A DNA stretch of 32,352 nt from NCBI GenBank assembly GCA_018223185.1, contig JAAEYW010000037.1, positions 1-32,352 on the forward strand, given 5' to 3'. This document shows positions 1-9,147 of this stretch, piece by piece; position 1 is the first letter of the stretch, and every line of letters starts with the position of its first letter. The notes under the pieces were generated by a model. It had not been told where the DNA came from, searched no databases, and saw nothing but the letters and a program-made list of their open reading frames with translations. This stretch comes from Oceanospirillales bacterium (GTDB taxonomy: Bacteria > Pseudomonadota > Gammaproteobacteria > Pseudomonadales > Balneatricaceae). The position numbers and the translations under genes were made by a program.

Positions 1-22
1 AAAACCGCCTCGCGGCGGTTTT
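1..22 (-). terminator. Rho-independent terminator, probably for clpB
   Basis: A perfect 9-bp inverted repeat (AAAACCGCC / GGCGGTTTT) around a 4-base loop, with the T run forming part of the stem. It is symmetric, so it could work in both directions. On the minus strand it lies about 80 bases after the clpB stop and is the first plausible end for that transcript. What lies to its left is outside the window. Confidence 0.8.
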
Positions 23-102
23 ATGTTTTTCTTTGCTTTTTCTAGCGAGGTAACGCAGTTTCCGTTCTAACCACTAGCGAGACGCGAAGCGGCGGTCTGT
101 TC

Positions 103-2679
103 TTAACGAAAAGTAAACTTCCCGGCTTCTACATCAACACCAATCTCAGATCCTGATGGATATTTCCCGGCGAGCAACTCCTGTGCCAGCGGGTTTTCTA
201 TCCATTGCTGGATTGCCCGCTTCAACGGACGAGCACCATAGACCGGCTCGAAGCCAACATCGACCAGCTTGTCCATCGCGGTTGATGTCAGAGTCAGCGT
301 CAGCTCACGTTCAGTCAGACGCTGACGCAGACGATTAAGCTGAATCTCTGCAATACCTCTGACCTGCTCTTTACGCAGACTGTGGAATACCACCACTTCA
401 TCGATACGGTTAATTACCTCTGGACGGAAGTGATTACCCACAACTTCCATGACTGACGCCTTCATCAACTCATAATCTTCATCATCACTGAAGTTCTGAA
501 TCAGATCTGAGCCCAGGTTCGATGTCATCACGACGATGGTATTACGAAAATCCACTGTCCGTCCCTGACCATCAGTCAGGCGGCCATCTTCCAGCACCTG
601 CAACAGGATATTAAAAACATCCGGATGAGCTTTTTCGACTTCATCCAGCAACAGAACAGAATAAGGCTTACGACGAACAGCCTCAGTCAGATACCCCCCC
701 TCTTCATAACCCACATATCCGGGAGGCGCACCGATCAGCCTGGCTACAGAGTGCTTCTCCATAAACTCAGACATATCAATCCGCACCATAGCGTCTTCAG
801 TATCAAACAGAAAACCTGCCAGCGCTTTACAAAGTTCGGTCTTACCTACACCGGTTGGCCCCAGAAACAGAAATGAACCATTAGGCCGGTTTGGATCTGC
901 CAAGCCCGCACGGGAGCGGCGTACTGCATTGGACACCGCCAGCACGGCCTCATGCTGACCAATTACCTGATTATGCAGCGCATCTTCCATACGCAGGAGT
1001 TTTTCGCGCTCACCTTCCAGCATTTTTGATACCGGAATGCCGGTCCATTTAGAGACAACCTCCGCAACTTCCTCTTCCCCTACCCGGTTACGAAGCAACT
1101 GATTCTGCTGAGGTTCGTCTTCAACATCCGCCGCAGCCTGCAGCTGCTTTTCAAGTTCAGGAATAACGCCATATTGCAGTTCAGACATACGACTCAGATC
1201 ACCTGTCCGCGTTGCCTGTTCTAATTCGGTACGCGCATGATCCAGCTTTTCCTTAATCTGCTGCGACCCCTGCAGCATAACTTTTTCAGCTTTCCAGATC
1301 TCTTCAAGATCGGAATACTCTTTCTCAACCGCTTCGATATTTGTTTGCAGCTCTTCCAATCGCTTAATAGCCGCCTGATCTTTTTCTTTCTTCAGCGCCT
1401 CCCGTTCCATTTTAAGCTGAATCAATCGACGCTCAAGACGATCCATACTCTCAGGTTTAGAATCGATCTCCATACGGATACGACTACCAGCCTCATCGAT
1501 CAGATCGATCGCCTTATCCGGTAGCTGGCGATCAGTGATATAACGCTGCGACAGCTTTGCCGCGGCAATAATGGCGGAGTCCGTAATATCAACACCGTGA
1601 TGAATCTCATAACGTTCTTTTAAGCCACGTAATATCGCAATGGTATCTTCTTCACTCGGCTCGTCCACCAGCACTTTCTGGAAGCGGCGTTCCAGCGCCG
1701 CATCTTTCTCTACATACTTCCGATATTCATCCAGCGTGGTCGCACCGACACAGTGAAGCTCGCCCCGCGCCAGAGCAGGCTTAAGCATATTTCCGGCATC
1801 CATAGAGCCTTCACCTTTACCGGCCCCTACCATCGTATGCAGCTCATCGATAAAGAGAATCACCTGACCTTCCTGCTTGGCCAGTTCATTAAGAACACCT
1901 TTGAGACGCTCCTCAAACTCTCCTCGGAATTTTGCCCCGGCAATCAGCGCCCCCATATCCAGGGAAAGCACTTTCTTATTCTTAAGACCTTCCGGCACTT
2001 CGCCGTTTATGATGCGCTGAGCCAGGCCTTCGACGATCGCGGTTTTACCGACTCCCGGCTCACCGATCAGTACCGGATTATTTTTAGTCCGGCGCTGCAA
2101 AACCTGAATAGTGCGACGAATTTCATCATCACGACCGATCACCGGATCCAGCTTGCCGGACTCGGCACGCTCAGTCAGATCAATAGTAAACTTATCCAGT
2201 GCCTGTCGGGTTTCTTCCGCATTAGGGTCATTCACACCTTCACCTCCGCGCATCTGAGCAATCGCCTGTTCCAGTTTCTGTTTTGTAACACCCGCCTGAC
2301 TCAGCAACTTACCCACACCACTTTTGTCATCCAGCATTGCCAGAACAAAAAGTTCGCTGGCGATATACTGATCGCCCCGCTGCTGAGCCAGTTTATCGGT
2401 AAGATTGAAAAGTTTGCCCATATTTGGCGAGAAGCGCAGTTCACCATCATGGCTTGAAACCTGTGGCAGGTCATTGAACATCTGATGCGCAGATGTGCGC
2501 AGCTGATTGACATTGGCTCCGGACTGGGCCAACAAAGGTCTCACAGAGCCTCCCTGCTGATCCAGCAGCGCCAGCAAAAGATGAACCGGTTCTATATAGT
2601 TATGGTCTTTGCCGACAGCAAGGGACTGAGCATCCCCAAGGGCGGATTGTAATTTACTGGTAAAGCGTTCGGGCTGCAT
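103..2679 (-). CDS. clpB: ClpB, ATP-dependent protein disaggregase
   Basis: Hexameric Hsp100 AAA+ chaperone that, with DnaK/DnaJ/GrpE, pulls polypeptides out of cytosolic aggregates after heat stress. The 858 residues match the usual length (about 857). The order is an N-terminal Clp_N repeat domain (about 1-150), NBD1 with Walker A GEPGVGKT at 206-213, a Walker B of type FIDELHT, a long coiled-coil middle domain rich in K/E/R/L (about 400-530), then NBD2 with GPTGVGKT near 605 and a Walker B of type [12 protein letters not shown]. The middle domain separates it from ClpA and ClpC. The ATG has a strong AGGAGGGG Shine-Dalgarno. A sigma32-type promoter sits about 110 bases upstream, so heat-shock control is expected. 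Certain by family. Confidence 0.98.
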   Translation of the reverse strand: MQPERFTSKLQSALGDAQSLAVGKDHNYIEPVHLLLALLDQQGGSVRPLLAQSGANVNQLRTSAHQMFNDLPQVSSHDGELRFSPNMGKLFNLTDKLAQQRGDQYIASELFVLAMLDDKSGVGKLLSQAGVTKQKLEQAIAQMRGGEGVNDPNAEETRQALDKFTIDLTERAESGKLDPVIGRDDEIRRTIQVLQRRTKNNPVLIGEPGVGKTAIVEGLAQRIINGEVPEGLKNKKVLSLDMGALIAGAKFRGEFEERLKGVLNELAKQEGQVILFIDELHTMVGAGKGEGSMDAGNMLKPALARGELHCVGATTLDEYRKYVEKDAALERRFQKVLVDEPSEEDTIAILRGLKERYEIHHGVDITDSAIIAAAKLSQRYITDRQLPDKAIDLIDEAGSRIRMEIDSKPESMDRLERRLIQLKMEREALKKEKDQAAIKRLEELQTNIEAVEKEYSDLEEIWKAEKVMLQGSQQIKEKLDHARTELEQATRTGDLSRMSELQYGVIPELEKQLQAAADVEDEPQQNQLLRNRVGEEEVAEVVSKWTGIPVSKMLEGEREKLLRMEDALHNQVIGQHEAVLAVSNAVRRSRAGLADPNRPNGSFLFLGPTGVGKTELCKALAGFLFDTEDAMVRIDMSEFMEKHSVARLIGAPPGYVGYEEGGYLTEAVRRKPYSVLLLDEVEKAHPDVFNILLQVLEDGRLTDGQGRTVDFRNTIVVMTSNLGSDLIQNFSDDEDYELMKASVMEVVGNHFRPEVINRIDEVVVFHSLRKEQVRGIAEIQLNRLRQRLTERELTLTLTSTAMDKLVDVGFEPVYGARPLKRAIQQWIENPLAQELLAGKYPSGSEIGVDVEAGKFTFR

Positions 2680-2734
2680 GATCCCCTCCTGATCTTTTTA
2701 ACCCTCCCGGTGATGGGCTTACATTAAAGCGGAC

Positions 2735-2743
2735 GGGGGGGGG
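2735..2743. repeat. G9 homopolymer in the clpB leader
   Basis: Nine G in a row on the plus strand, which is C9 in the predicted clpB mRNA. It lies between the predicted transcription start (about 2763) and the Shine-Dalgarno. Tracts of this length can vary by slippage; here that would change leader length, not reading frame. Reading errors in such a run are also possible. Confidence 0.9.
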
Positions 2744-2768
2744 TGATGTATTCTTACTTCCTTAATTA

Positions 2769-2796
2769 AGTATGGGTAGATCAGGAGAATTTCAAG
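2769..2796 (-). promoter_or_regulatory. Sigma32-type heat-shock promoter of clpB
   Basis: On the minus strand, CTTGAAA (2796-2790) is a perfect match to the sigma32 -35 element. After 12 bases comes ACCCATAC (2777-2770), which matches the core of the CCCCATNT -10 element except for its first and last bases. Predicted start near 2763 gives a leader of about 84 bases. Sequence and spacing are seen directly; sigma32 dependence is inferred from the consensus and from clpB being a classic target. Confidence 0.8.
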
Positions 2797-2824
2797 TTTA
2801 TATCAGTATTTGCTTATATATTAT

Positions 2825-2980
2825 TCAGATAGAGGCCCGGTTATTCATGTCACAAGCGGAGCAATTACTGCATCCACCACCATTGCACTTTTTACTGAAG
2901 GTACGATAGAGATAGCGACAGAACCACAGCCCCACGAGCGCAACGACAGAAACCAGTACTATCCAGTCAAACAGTGTCAT
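2825..2980 (-). CDS. FeoB-associated Cys-rich small membrane protein
   Basis: A 51-residue protein: one membrane helix (about residues 4-20, LFDWIVLVSVVALVGLW), a short basic stretch, then a Cys cluster with spacing C-x4-C-x2-C-x2-C. This is the layout of the small FeoB-associated Cys-rich family. The cysteines may bind iron or an Fe-S cluster, but the biochemical role in ferrous iron uptake is not settled. The longer open frame starts at 3040 inside feoB. I chose the ATG at 2980 because it has an AAAGGCGG Shine-Dalgarno and lies 16 bases after the feoB stop. It is third in the feoA-feoB operon, the position that feoC holds in enterobacteria, but I see no winged-helix FeoC fold. Confidence 0.85.
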   Translation of the reverse strand: MTLFDWIVLVSVVALVGLWFCRYLYRTFSKKCNGGGCSNCSACDMNNRASI

Positions 2981-2996
2981 ATATCCGCCTTTATAA

Positions 2997-4964
2997 CTAA
3001 ATCCACAGTGACGCCAGGGTATAGACCAGCCATGAGCCAACCCAGGCCAATACCAGCCCCATCAGAATAGACAATCCAGCCCAGCGCCAGCTTCCGGTCT
3101 CTCTGCGAATGGTGGCGATGGTTGCCAGACAGGGCATATAGAGCAGGGTAAAGACCATCAGAGCCAAACCGGAAGCCGGTGCCAGAGCGCTCCCCAGCGC
3201 AGCCTGCAATCCGGCCATATCATTCATATCGGTCTGATAGACAACCACCAGCGATGCCGCGATCACCTCTTTAGCGATAAAGCCGGAGAGCAGGGCAACC
3301 GTCTCCTGCCAGCCAAATCCCATCGGTGCAAACAACGGCGCGACGAAATGACCAAGCTGTTCCAGCCACGGAGTTCCCTGCTGAGGAAAACTCTGCAGCA
3401 GCCAGATCAGGATAGAACCCACCAGAATAACGCCGCCGATTTTACGCAGAAAGTCACCCGCTTTATCCCAGACATGAAGCATCATTGAGCGTGGAGAGGG
3501 GAAACGCCACGGCGGCAACTCCATAATAAAAGTTTCATCATGCTGTTCTGAAATTGTCCTGGCCAGCAATGAGGCGATTACAAACGCCACCAGAATCCCC
3601 AGCATGTAGAGCCCGAACAGAACAGTTCCGGCATGATCGGCAAAAAATATCCCCGCCAGCAACACATACACAGGTAAACGGGCAGAACAGCTCATAAACG
3701 GGTTAATCAATATTGTGATCAGCCGCGCCCGGGGTTCCTCAATTGTCCGGGCGGACATTATCGCGGGAACGTTGCAGCCAAACCCCATCACCAGCGGCAC
3801 AAATGCTTTACCATGCAAACCCACTTTACTCATAAGATTATCGGTCAGGAAAGCAGCCCGGGCCATATAGCCACTTTGCTCAAGCAAGGCGATGAAAAAG
3901 AATAGTAATATCACATTCGGAAGAAACACCAGCACCCCGCCAACACCGGCGATAAGCCCCTCCACCAGCAGGTTTTTCAACAAAGACTCCGGCATAAAGG
4001 CACCCACCTGCTGCCCCACCCAGCTGACACCCGCATCAATCCAGTCAGCAGGATAACTGCCCAGAGTAAATGTGGCCTCAAACATGGCCCAGAGCAATAG
4101 AATAAAAACAGGAATACCCAGCCAGCGGTTCAGCGCTATTTTATCAAGCCAGTGATCGGCTGCTGACTGATCCCTGTGCTCACTGCTACTCTTATGCAAC
4201 AAACCATGAATATATCCATAACGCCCCTCAGCTACCATCTCTGCCGGAGAGTCATCATGGCGACTGGCAAGCAAACCCAGCGCCCGGAGGCCCATCTGCA
4301 CCTGATCATCCTCAAGAAGTGAGAGCCCCTCTCCCGCCGATTCCAACCATCTGACAGACTGCCAGCGACTTAAACCTGCCTGTTCCAGAGCATCAATAGC
4401 CTGCTCCAGATGGGACTCATACGTAATCAGAAGTGGCTCACATTGCTGATCGATACTCTCCAGCAGCATATCCATCAATTCCGCGATATGAGTATTATTA
4501 CGACCATCACTACCAACCACGGGCTTTGTTAACCCAATACTCAGCTCTGTCAGGTCAACGCTGTCACCCTGTCTCTCGAGCTCATCCAGCATATTCAGCG
4601 CTATGACGAGCGGCAAACCCTGCTCAAGAAGCTGACTGGTCAGCGCCAGATTCCGGGCCAGATTATTGGCATCAACAACATTCAGAATCAGATCCGGGGG
4701 CGTATCAAGCAGATAATCACGAGCAACCCTCTCCTCAACGCGGCTGTTCGCCAGCGAGTAGATACCCGGCAGATCTATAAAGTGAAAATCAACACCGCAC
4801 CACACTTTATGACCTTCGCGACTGGTGACTGTCACCCCGGCCATATTCCCGGTACGCTGTCGTGCTCCGGTTAACTGGTTAAAGAGAGAGGTCTTACCAC
4901 AGTTGGGGTTGCCGATAAGTGCAATGCTATATGAGGGTTTACCAGGCGGGATAGAATCAGACAT
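2997..4964 (-). CDS. feoB: FeoB, ferrous iron transporter
   Basis: Inner-membrane Fe(II) importer with an N-terminal cytosolic G-protein domain. G1 is GNPNCGKT (residues 18-25), G3 is DLPG (64-67), and G4 is of type NMLD within VIALNMLDE. A helical GDI-like spacer follows, then about eight or more hydrophobic segments with two gate regions, including a GFGCNVPAIMSART motif in which the Cys is conserved in the pore. The 655 residues are shorter than E. coli FeoB (773), the usual compact form. The start ATG overlaps the feoA stop by one base (TGATG), so the two are translationally coupled. A small Cys-rich protein follows after 16 bases. Expression should follow the Fur box upstream of feoA. 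Confidence 0.97.
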   Translation of the reverse strand: MSDSIPPGKPSYSIALIGNPNCGKTSLFNQLTGARQRTGNMAGVTVTSREGHKVWCGVDFHFIDLPGIYSLANSRVEERVARDYLLDTPPDLILNVVDANNLARNLALTSQLLEQGLPLVIALNMLDELERQGDSVDLTELSIGLTKPVVGSDGRNNTHIAELMDMLLESIDQQCEPLLITYESHLEQAIDALEQAGLSRWQSVRWLESAGEGLSLLEDDQVQMGLRALGLLASRHDDSPAEMVAEGRYGYIHGLLHKSSSEHRDQSAADHWLDKIALNRWLGIPVFILLLWAMFEATFTLGSYPADWIDAGVSWVGQQVGAFMPESLLKNLLVEGLIAGVGGVLVFLPNVILLFFFIALLEQSGYMARAAFLTDNLMSKVGLHGKAFVPLVMGFGCNVPAIMSARTIEEPRARLITILINPFMSCSARLPVYVLLAGIFFADHAGTVLFGLYMLGILVAFVIASLLARTISEQHDETFIMELPPWRFPSPRSMMLHVWDKAGDFLRKIGGVILVGSILIWLLQSFPQQGTPWLEQLGHFVAPLFAPMGFGWQETVALLSGFIAKEVIAASLVVVYQTDMNDMAGLQAALGSALAPASGLALMVFTLLYMPCLATIATIRRETGSWRWAGLSILMGLVLAWVGSWLVYTLASLWI

Positions 4965-5191
4965 CAGGACTGTAACTCCACCTCGATATGACCCGCCTCT
5001 TTACTGCGCAAACAGATCTGTTGTTTACCGATGCAATATATCCGTGGATTACCCAGCAGAGAGGTTGCAGCAACCGAAACCAGCAACCCTTTTAATACGC
5101 CCAGAGCGACAAGGCGCTGACGCAAGGCCTCAGGCCCGGCGATCGCCTTAACTCTTGCCTGTTGACGGGCTTTCAGCTCGATCAGAGTCAT
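4964..5191 (-). CDS. feoA: FeoA, SH3-like FeoB partner
   Basis: A 75-residue cytosolic protein with the FeoA/SH3-like beta-barrel pattern (VKAIAGPEALRQRLVALGVLKG, then a beta-rich half ending in HIEVEL). It is needed for full FeoB activity, probably by contacting the G domain. First gene of the feoA-feoB-Cys-rich operon, sharing one base with feoB. A Fur box and a matching sigma70 promoter lie just upstream, which fits iron-repressed transcription. The Shine-Dalgarno GAGGCG is about 6 bases before the ATG. Confidence 0.93.
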   Translation of the reverse strand: MTLIELKARQQARVKAIAGPEALRQRLVALGVLKGLLVSVAATSLLGNPRIYCIGKQQICLRSKEAGHIEVELQS

Positions 5192-5206
5192 CGATACGCC
5201 TCAAAA

Positions 5207-5225
5207 ATTAATGAGAACCATTATC
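5207..5225 (-). promoter_or_regulatory. Fur box of the feo operon
   Basis: Minus-strand 19-mer GATAATGGTTCTCATTAAT matches 14 of 19 positions of the Fur consensus GATAATGATAATCATTATC. It overlaps the predicted -10 element, the usual arrangement for repression by Fe-loaded Fur, and ends 15 bases before the feoA ATG. The match is counted by hand; Fur binding is inferred. Confidence 0.75.
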
Positions 5226-5249
5226 ATATGCAAATCAGAATCAAATCAA
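5220..5249 (-). promoter_or_regulatory. Sigma70 promoter of the feo operon
   Basis: Minus-strand TTGATT (5249-5244), an 18-base spacer, then GATAAT (5225-5220). The -10 differs from TATAAT at one position and lies inside the Fur box. Moderate -35 match. Confidence 0.55.
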
Positions 5250-5278
5250 GCTCTACCGATACGACTTGTTGACGCAGA

Positions 5279-6007
5279 TCAATTAATCCAGATCACACTC
5301 GCCATCCTGCCAGTCACTCCATCACGGCGGTATGAGTAGAAAAGTTCAGACTGAGAAAAAGTGCAATACTCCCCTCCGGAGATATTCTGCACTCCCGCCC
5401 TGTTAAGACGCAGCCGGGCAAGCTGATAGATATCAGCCATCCACTTTCCGGTATTCTGCGATGAAGAGAAGGCCGTTTCTGAGGTTTGCATCCGATCACA
5501 AAACTGCTGTTTTACCTCATCACCCACTTCAAACGCCAGAGGTCCGATAGCGGGCCCAAACCAAACCAGCACTTCAGAAGGATCAGGGAAGACTGAAAGA
5601 GCCTGCTCAAGCACTCCATCAAGCAGGCCACGCCAGCCAGCATGGGCTACAGCAACACAACTTCCCTGTTTATCGGTAAAAAAAACCGGCAGGCAATCCG
5701 CCGTCATTACCACACAGGGCTGTCCGGTCTCATCGGACCAGCAGGCATCTGCCTCAACCACCAAACCATTAGAATTTGCTTTAATCAGGTCAGTACCATG
5801 CACCTGGGAAAGCCATTGAGGCTGTTTTAAAAACTTAAATTGCCCGGACAGCAACTGACGATTCGCACTGACCAGGTGAGGGGCATCACCAACATGATCT
5901 CCAAGATTGAATGAATCATAAACACCCTTACTGCATCCACCCAACCGCGTGGTTGTAAAAGCACTGATTTGATCAGGTGCCGGCCAGTTTGCAGTAATCA
6001 GTTTCAC
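5279..6007 (-). CDS. pgeF: PgeF (YfiH), peptidoglycan editing / purine nucleoside family
   Basis: Member of the Cu-oxidase_4 / YfiH family, 242 residues. The conserved metal-binding triad is visible as H70 (QVHG), C105 (TADCLPV) and H122 (AHAGWRGL). In E. coli the protein removes mis-incorporated residues such as L-Ser from the muropeptide precursor; relatives have adenosine deaminase, purine phosphorylase or phenol oxidase activity, so the in vivo substrate here is uncertain. The start codon is GTG and its GTGA overlaps the rluD stop by 4 bases, so it is translationally coupled to rluD. The rluD-pgeF pair is widely conserved. Confidence 0.92.
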   Translation of the reverse strand: MKLITANWPAPDQISAFTTTRLGGCSKGVYDSFNLGDHVGDAPHLVSANRQLLSGQFKFLKQPQWLSQVHGTDLIKANSNGLVVEADACWSDETGQPCVVMTADCLPVFFTDKQGSCVAVAHAGWRGLLDGVLEQALSVFPDPSEVLVWFGPAIGPLAFEVGDEVKQQFCDRMQTSETAFSSSQNTGKWMADIYQLARLRLNRAGVQNISGGEYCTFSQSELFYSYRRDGVTGRMASVIWIN

Positions 6008-6972
6008 TGCTCAATCTCGTGATGATCGGCATCCCGCTTAAGACTCTTAAGCAGGCTTTGCATATCATCAGGCAGATCCACTTCCCAGGCCATCAGCTCT
6101 CCAGTGGCTGGATGAAACAACTCTAACCGTTTTGCGTGAAGCGCCTGGCGATTAAAACCTTTTAATTTCTCCAGCAGTTGCGGGCTAACACCTTTTGGCA
6201 GGCGGAAACGTCCACCATAGAGCTGGTCACCTACCAGAGGGTAGTTGATATAGGACATATGCACGCGGATCTGGTGAGTCCGGCCAGTTTCAAGCTTCAG
6301 ACGAATATGGGTATGAGCGCGGAACCGCTTCAGCACCCGATAGTGAGTAATTGCTTCTTTACCTACACCCACCACCGCCATCTTTTGCCGGCTGCGTGAA
6401 TGACGGCCTAAAGGCTCATCAACGGTTCCGCCACCGGTCATAACACCACCAACGACCGCCTCATACTCACGTCCCATCGAACGGTCCTGCAACTGAGACA
6501 CCAGCTCTGTCTGAGCCTGAATGGTTTTGGCAACCACCATCAACCCGGTAGTATCCATATCCAGCCGATGCACAATACCTGCGCGTGGTACCTGCGCTAT
6601 TGCCGGGAAATAATGCAACAGCCCGTTGAGCAGCGTATCATCCCAGTGACCCGCAGCAGGATGAACCACCAGACCTGCCGGCTTATTGATAATCATGATA
6701 TCGTCATCTTCGTAGATGATATTCAGCGGCATCTCTACCGCTTTGTACTGATCAATAACATCCAGCTCTGCGGCAATCGTCAGCAATTCGCCTCCCTGCA
6801 GCTTATCCCGGGGTCGTTTAACTTCACCATCGACGGTAAGTTGGCCATCCTTAATCCAGCCCTGCAATCGGGAACGGGAGTAATCGGGGAAAAGTTCAGC
6901 GACAGCCTGATCTAATCGTTTGCCGATCAGATCATCGGAAACTGTTGCACTAAGTTGAACCTTCTCAGTCAT
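6004..6972 (-). CDS. rluD: RluD, 23S rRNA pseudouridine synthase
   Basis: Makes the pseudouridines of helix 69 of 23S rRNA (1911, 1915 and 1917 in E. coli numbering). The 322 residues carry an N-terminal S4 RNA-binding domain (about 16-75) and a RluA-type catalytic domain with HRLDMDTTG at 135-143, where D138 is the expected catalytic aspartate. The length matches E. coli RluD (326). First gene of the rluD-pgeF pair and divergent from bamD across about 185 bases; I saw no clear promoter there for either gene. Confidence 0.95.
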   Translation of the reverse strand: MTEKVQLSATVSDDLIGKRLDQAVAELFPDYSRSRLQGWIKDGQLTVDGEVKRPRDKLQGGELLTIAAELDVIDQYKAVEMPLNIIYEDDDIMIINKPAGLVVHPAAGHWDDTLLNGLLHYFPAIAQVPRAGIVHRLDMDTTGLMVVAKTIQAQTELVSQLQDRSMGREYEAVVGGVMTGGGTVDEPLGRHSRSRQKMAVVGVGKEAITHYRVLKRFRAHTHIRLKLETGRTHQIRVHMSYINYPLVGDQLYGGRFRLPKGVSPQLLEKLKGFNRQALHAKRLELFHPATGELMAWEVDLPDDMQSLLKSLKRDADHHEIEQ

Positions 6973-7158
6973 GATTTATCTAAGTCTCGGAAAAATTAAG
7001 AAAATATAGTCTTTATCGCAAGGAAAACGCAGAGACGCTTTGGCTTGCCATTCGGTTATGGTTAAATAGGCCGAATTAATTTTGCACAGTATACCCGAAA
7101 CAAACAGTGGCCGCTGTTAACTAACGGGAAACTCTCACTTATAGCAGGATAAATGTTT

Positions 7159-8088
7159 ATGCGCCTGGCAAAGTTGCTCGCAATTGTTTCGATCACTCTG
7201 ATTGCATCTGGCTGTTCATGGTTTGGTGGTGATGAAAAAGAGGCTCCGGATGTTCCAGAACAGCAGCTCTATCAGGAAGCACTGGACATGCTTGAAAGTG
7301 CTAACTATGTTGCCGCGATTGAAAAACTGCAGTTGCTGGAAGCTCGTTATCCCTTCGGCCGGTTCTCTGATCAGGCTCAACTTGAACTGATCTATGCGTA
7401 TCATAAGAATTATGAACCAGAAGCGGCCCGGGCAACAGCAGACCGCTTTATCCGCCTGAACCCTAACCACGAAAACCTGGACTATGCCCTCTACCTTAAA
7501 GGCCTGACCGCATTCGAAAAGGACCGGACCTTCTTTGAGAAGTACCTGCCGATCGATGAAACTCAGCGCGATCCGGGCAGTGCACTGGAATCATTCCAGA
7601 GTTTTCAGCAACTGGTATCACGCTTTCCTAACAGCGAATACGCGCCCGATGCACAGAAGCGGATGACCTACCTGAAGAACCGACTGGCAACTCACGAGAT
7701 GCATGTAGCACGCTATTATGTAAAACGTGAAGCCTGGGTTGCTGCGGCTAACCGGGGCCGGTATGTGGTTGAAAATTATCAACAAACGCCTGCCGTACCT
7801 GATGCACTTTCGGTGATGGTGCTGGCTTACAATGAACTGGGCATGACAGATCTGGCGGCTGACTCTCAGGCAGTACTGGATGCCAACTTCCCCGGCTATC
7901 AGTCCAATATACAGCTGGCGAAAAAGGAATCTCTGTTAAGCACAGCAACTTTCGGCCTGCTCGGGAGTAACGAAACACCCGCACCGGTTCAACAGACTCA
8001 GGCCAAACCAGCGACTCAACAGGAACGCTCATGGTTCAGTCGTTTGACGTTCGGTGTCTTCGACAATGAAGAAGAAGCCGACAAATAA
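7159..8088 (+). CDS. bamD: BamD, outer-membrane assembly lipoprotein
   Basis: Essential lipoprotein of the BAM complex that inserts beta-barrel proteins into the outer membrane. A signal sequence ends in the lipobox IASGC, with the acylated cysteine at residue 19, followed by TPR-like helical repeats ([21 protein letters not shown] and on) to about residue 240 and a variable C-terminal tail. An in-frame ATG also exists at 7153, but the AGGA at 7146-7149 is only 3 bases from it and 9 bases from the ATG at 7159, so the latter is preferred (309 residues). A terminator follows. The E. coli protein is 245 residues, so the tail here is longer. Confidence 0.95.
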   Translation: MRLAKLLAIVSITLIASGCSWFGGDEKEAPDVPEQQLYQEALDMLESANYVAAIEKLQLLEARYPFGRFSDQAQLELIYAYHKNYEPEAARATADRFIRLNPNHENLDYALYLKGLTAFEKDRTFFEKYLPIDETQRDPGSALESFQSFQQLVSRFPNSEYAPDAQKRMTYLKNRLATHEMHVARYYVKREAWVAAANRGRYVVENYQQTPAVPDALSVMVLAYNELGMTDLAADSQAVLDANFPGYQSNIQLAKKESLLSTATFGLLGSNETPAPVQQTQAKPATQQERSWFSRLTFGVFDNEEEADK

Positions 8089-8105
8089 CTTCACCCGATC
8101 TATTC

Positions 8106-8128
8106 AAGGCGCCAATCGGCGCCTTTTT
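8106..8128 (+). terminator. Terminator after bamD
   Basis: AAGGCGCC / GGCGCCTT 8-bp perfect stem with loop AATC, followed by T's, 18 bases after the bamD stop. It separates bamD from nadE. Confidence 0.9.
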
Positions 8129-8249
8129 CATATCTGATTACACCTGACCATAGTGCAGGGACAGAGAGTCACTGAAAAGCACTTCACAGCCTCCGTTCTT
8201 TTCACTTAGAATAAATAACAGACCCAGTAAAAGACCACGAGAGTTAACA

Positions 8250-9089
8250 ATGGACAGAGCTTCAATTGTTGCAGCGATGCAGGTTCAGCCAACAATCGAT
8301 ACCGCAACAGAAATTCAGCGTCGTATAAATTTCATTAAAAAGACCCTGCTGGACAGTGGTTGCAAACATCTCATTCTGGGAATCAGCGGCGGTGTTGACT
8401 CAACCACCTGTGGTCGTCTGGCACAGCTTTCCATTGAACAGCTCAACCAGGAAACTGGCAGCGACAGTTACCGGTTTATTGCAGCTCGCCTGCCTTACAG
8501 CACCCAGCAGGATGAAGAGGACGCGCAAACGGCTGTCGCCTTTATCTCACCTTCGGCATGTGTCACAGCCAATGTTCAGCCCGGCGCCGACGGTGTTCAC
8601 TCAGCCACACTCAGCGCACTGAATACGGCAGGTCTGGATGCTGGCAGCCAGGCCCATATTGATTTTCACAAGGGTAATGTAAAAGCCCGTATCCGCATGG
8701 CGATTCAGTATGAAATTGCAGGTCTGCTGGGCGGGCTGGTTTTAGGTACCGACCATTCCGCCGAAAACATCACCGGCTTTTACACCAAATATGGTGACGG
8801 AGCCTGCGACCTCGCACCACTGTTTGGGCTGAGCAAACGCCAGGTCAGAGCCGTAGCAGCGGCGCTGGGCGCTCCGGAGCAGCTGACGCATAAAACACCA
8901 ACTGCTGATCTGGAGTGTGATACACCGCAACTGGCAGATGAGGTAGCACTGGGATTAACGTATGATCAGATTGATGACTTCCTCGAAGGCAGACCTGTCA
9001 GTCCTGAAGTCGAAGAGAAGCTGATTGGAATCTACTGCCGCACACAGCATAAACGACAGCCAATCCCTACGATATATGACGAACAATGA
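8250..9089 (+). CDS. nadE: NadE, ammonia-dependent NAD synthetase
   Basis: Last step of NAD synthesis: deamido-NAD plus ammonia plus ATP gives NAD. The 279 residues form a single synthetase domain without the N-terminal glutaminase of the long form. The PP-loop SGGVDS is at 46-51, with a second conserved stretch [26 protein letters not shown]. It aligns end to end with E. coli NadE (275). The ATG at 8250 gives an N-terminus like that of E. coli; GAGAG lies a few bases upstream. It stands between its own terminator and that of bamD, so it is probably a single-gene unit. In P. aeruginosa, as I recall it, this place next to bamD is held by pilS-pilR. Confidence 0.95.
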   Translation: MDRASIVAAMQVQPTIDTATEIQRRINFIKKTLLDSGCKHLILGISGGVDSTTCGRLAQLSIEQLNQETGSDSYRFIAARLPYSTQQDEEDAQTAVAFISPSACVTANVQPGADGVHSATLSALNTAGLDAGSQAHIDFHKGNVKARIRMAIQYEIAGLLGGLVLGTDHSAENITGFYTKYGDGACDLAPLFGLSKRQVRAVAAALGAPEQLTHKTPTADLECDTPQLADEVALGLTYDQIDDFLEGRPVSPEVEEKLIGIYCRTQHKRQPIPTIYDEQ

Positions 9090-9103
9090 AGCATCTGAAA
9101 ACA

Positions 9104-9123
9104 GCCTCTGAAGAGGCCTTTTT
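9104..9123. terminator. Bidirectional terminator between nadE and thiO
   Basis: GCCTC / GAGGC stem with loop TGAA followed by CTTTTT on the plus strand. The minus strand has the same stem followed by TGTTTT. It lies between two convergent genes. The stem is short (5 bp), so strength is uncertain. Confidence 0.6.
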
Positions 9124-9147
9124 CAATATCCGGTTCACCGGGAAACG

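Noticed and set aside
1753-2457. A 234-residue open frame on the plus strand.
   Set aside because: Antisense to the N-terminal half of clpB; no Shine-Dalgarno and no family features.
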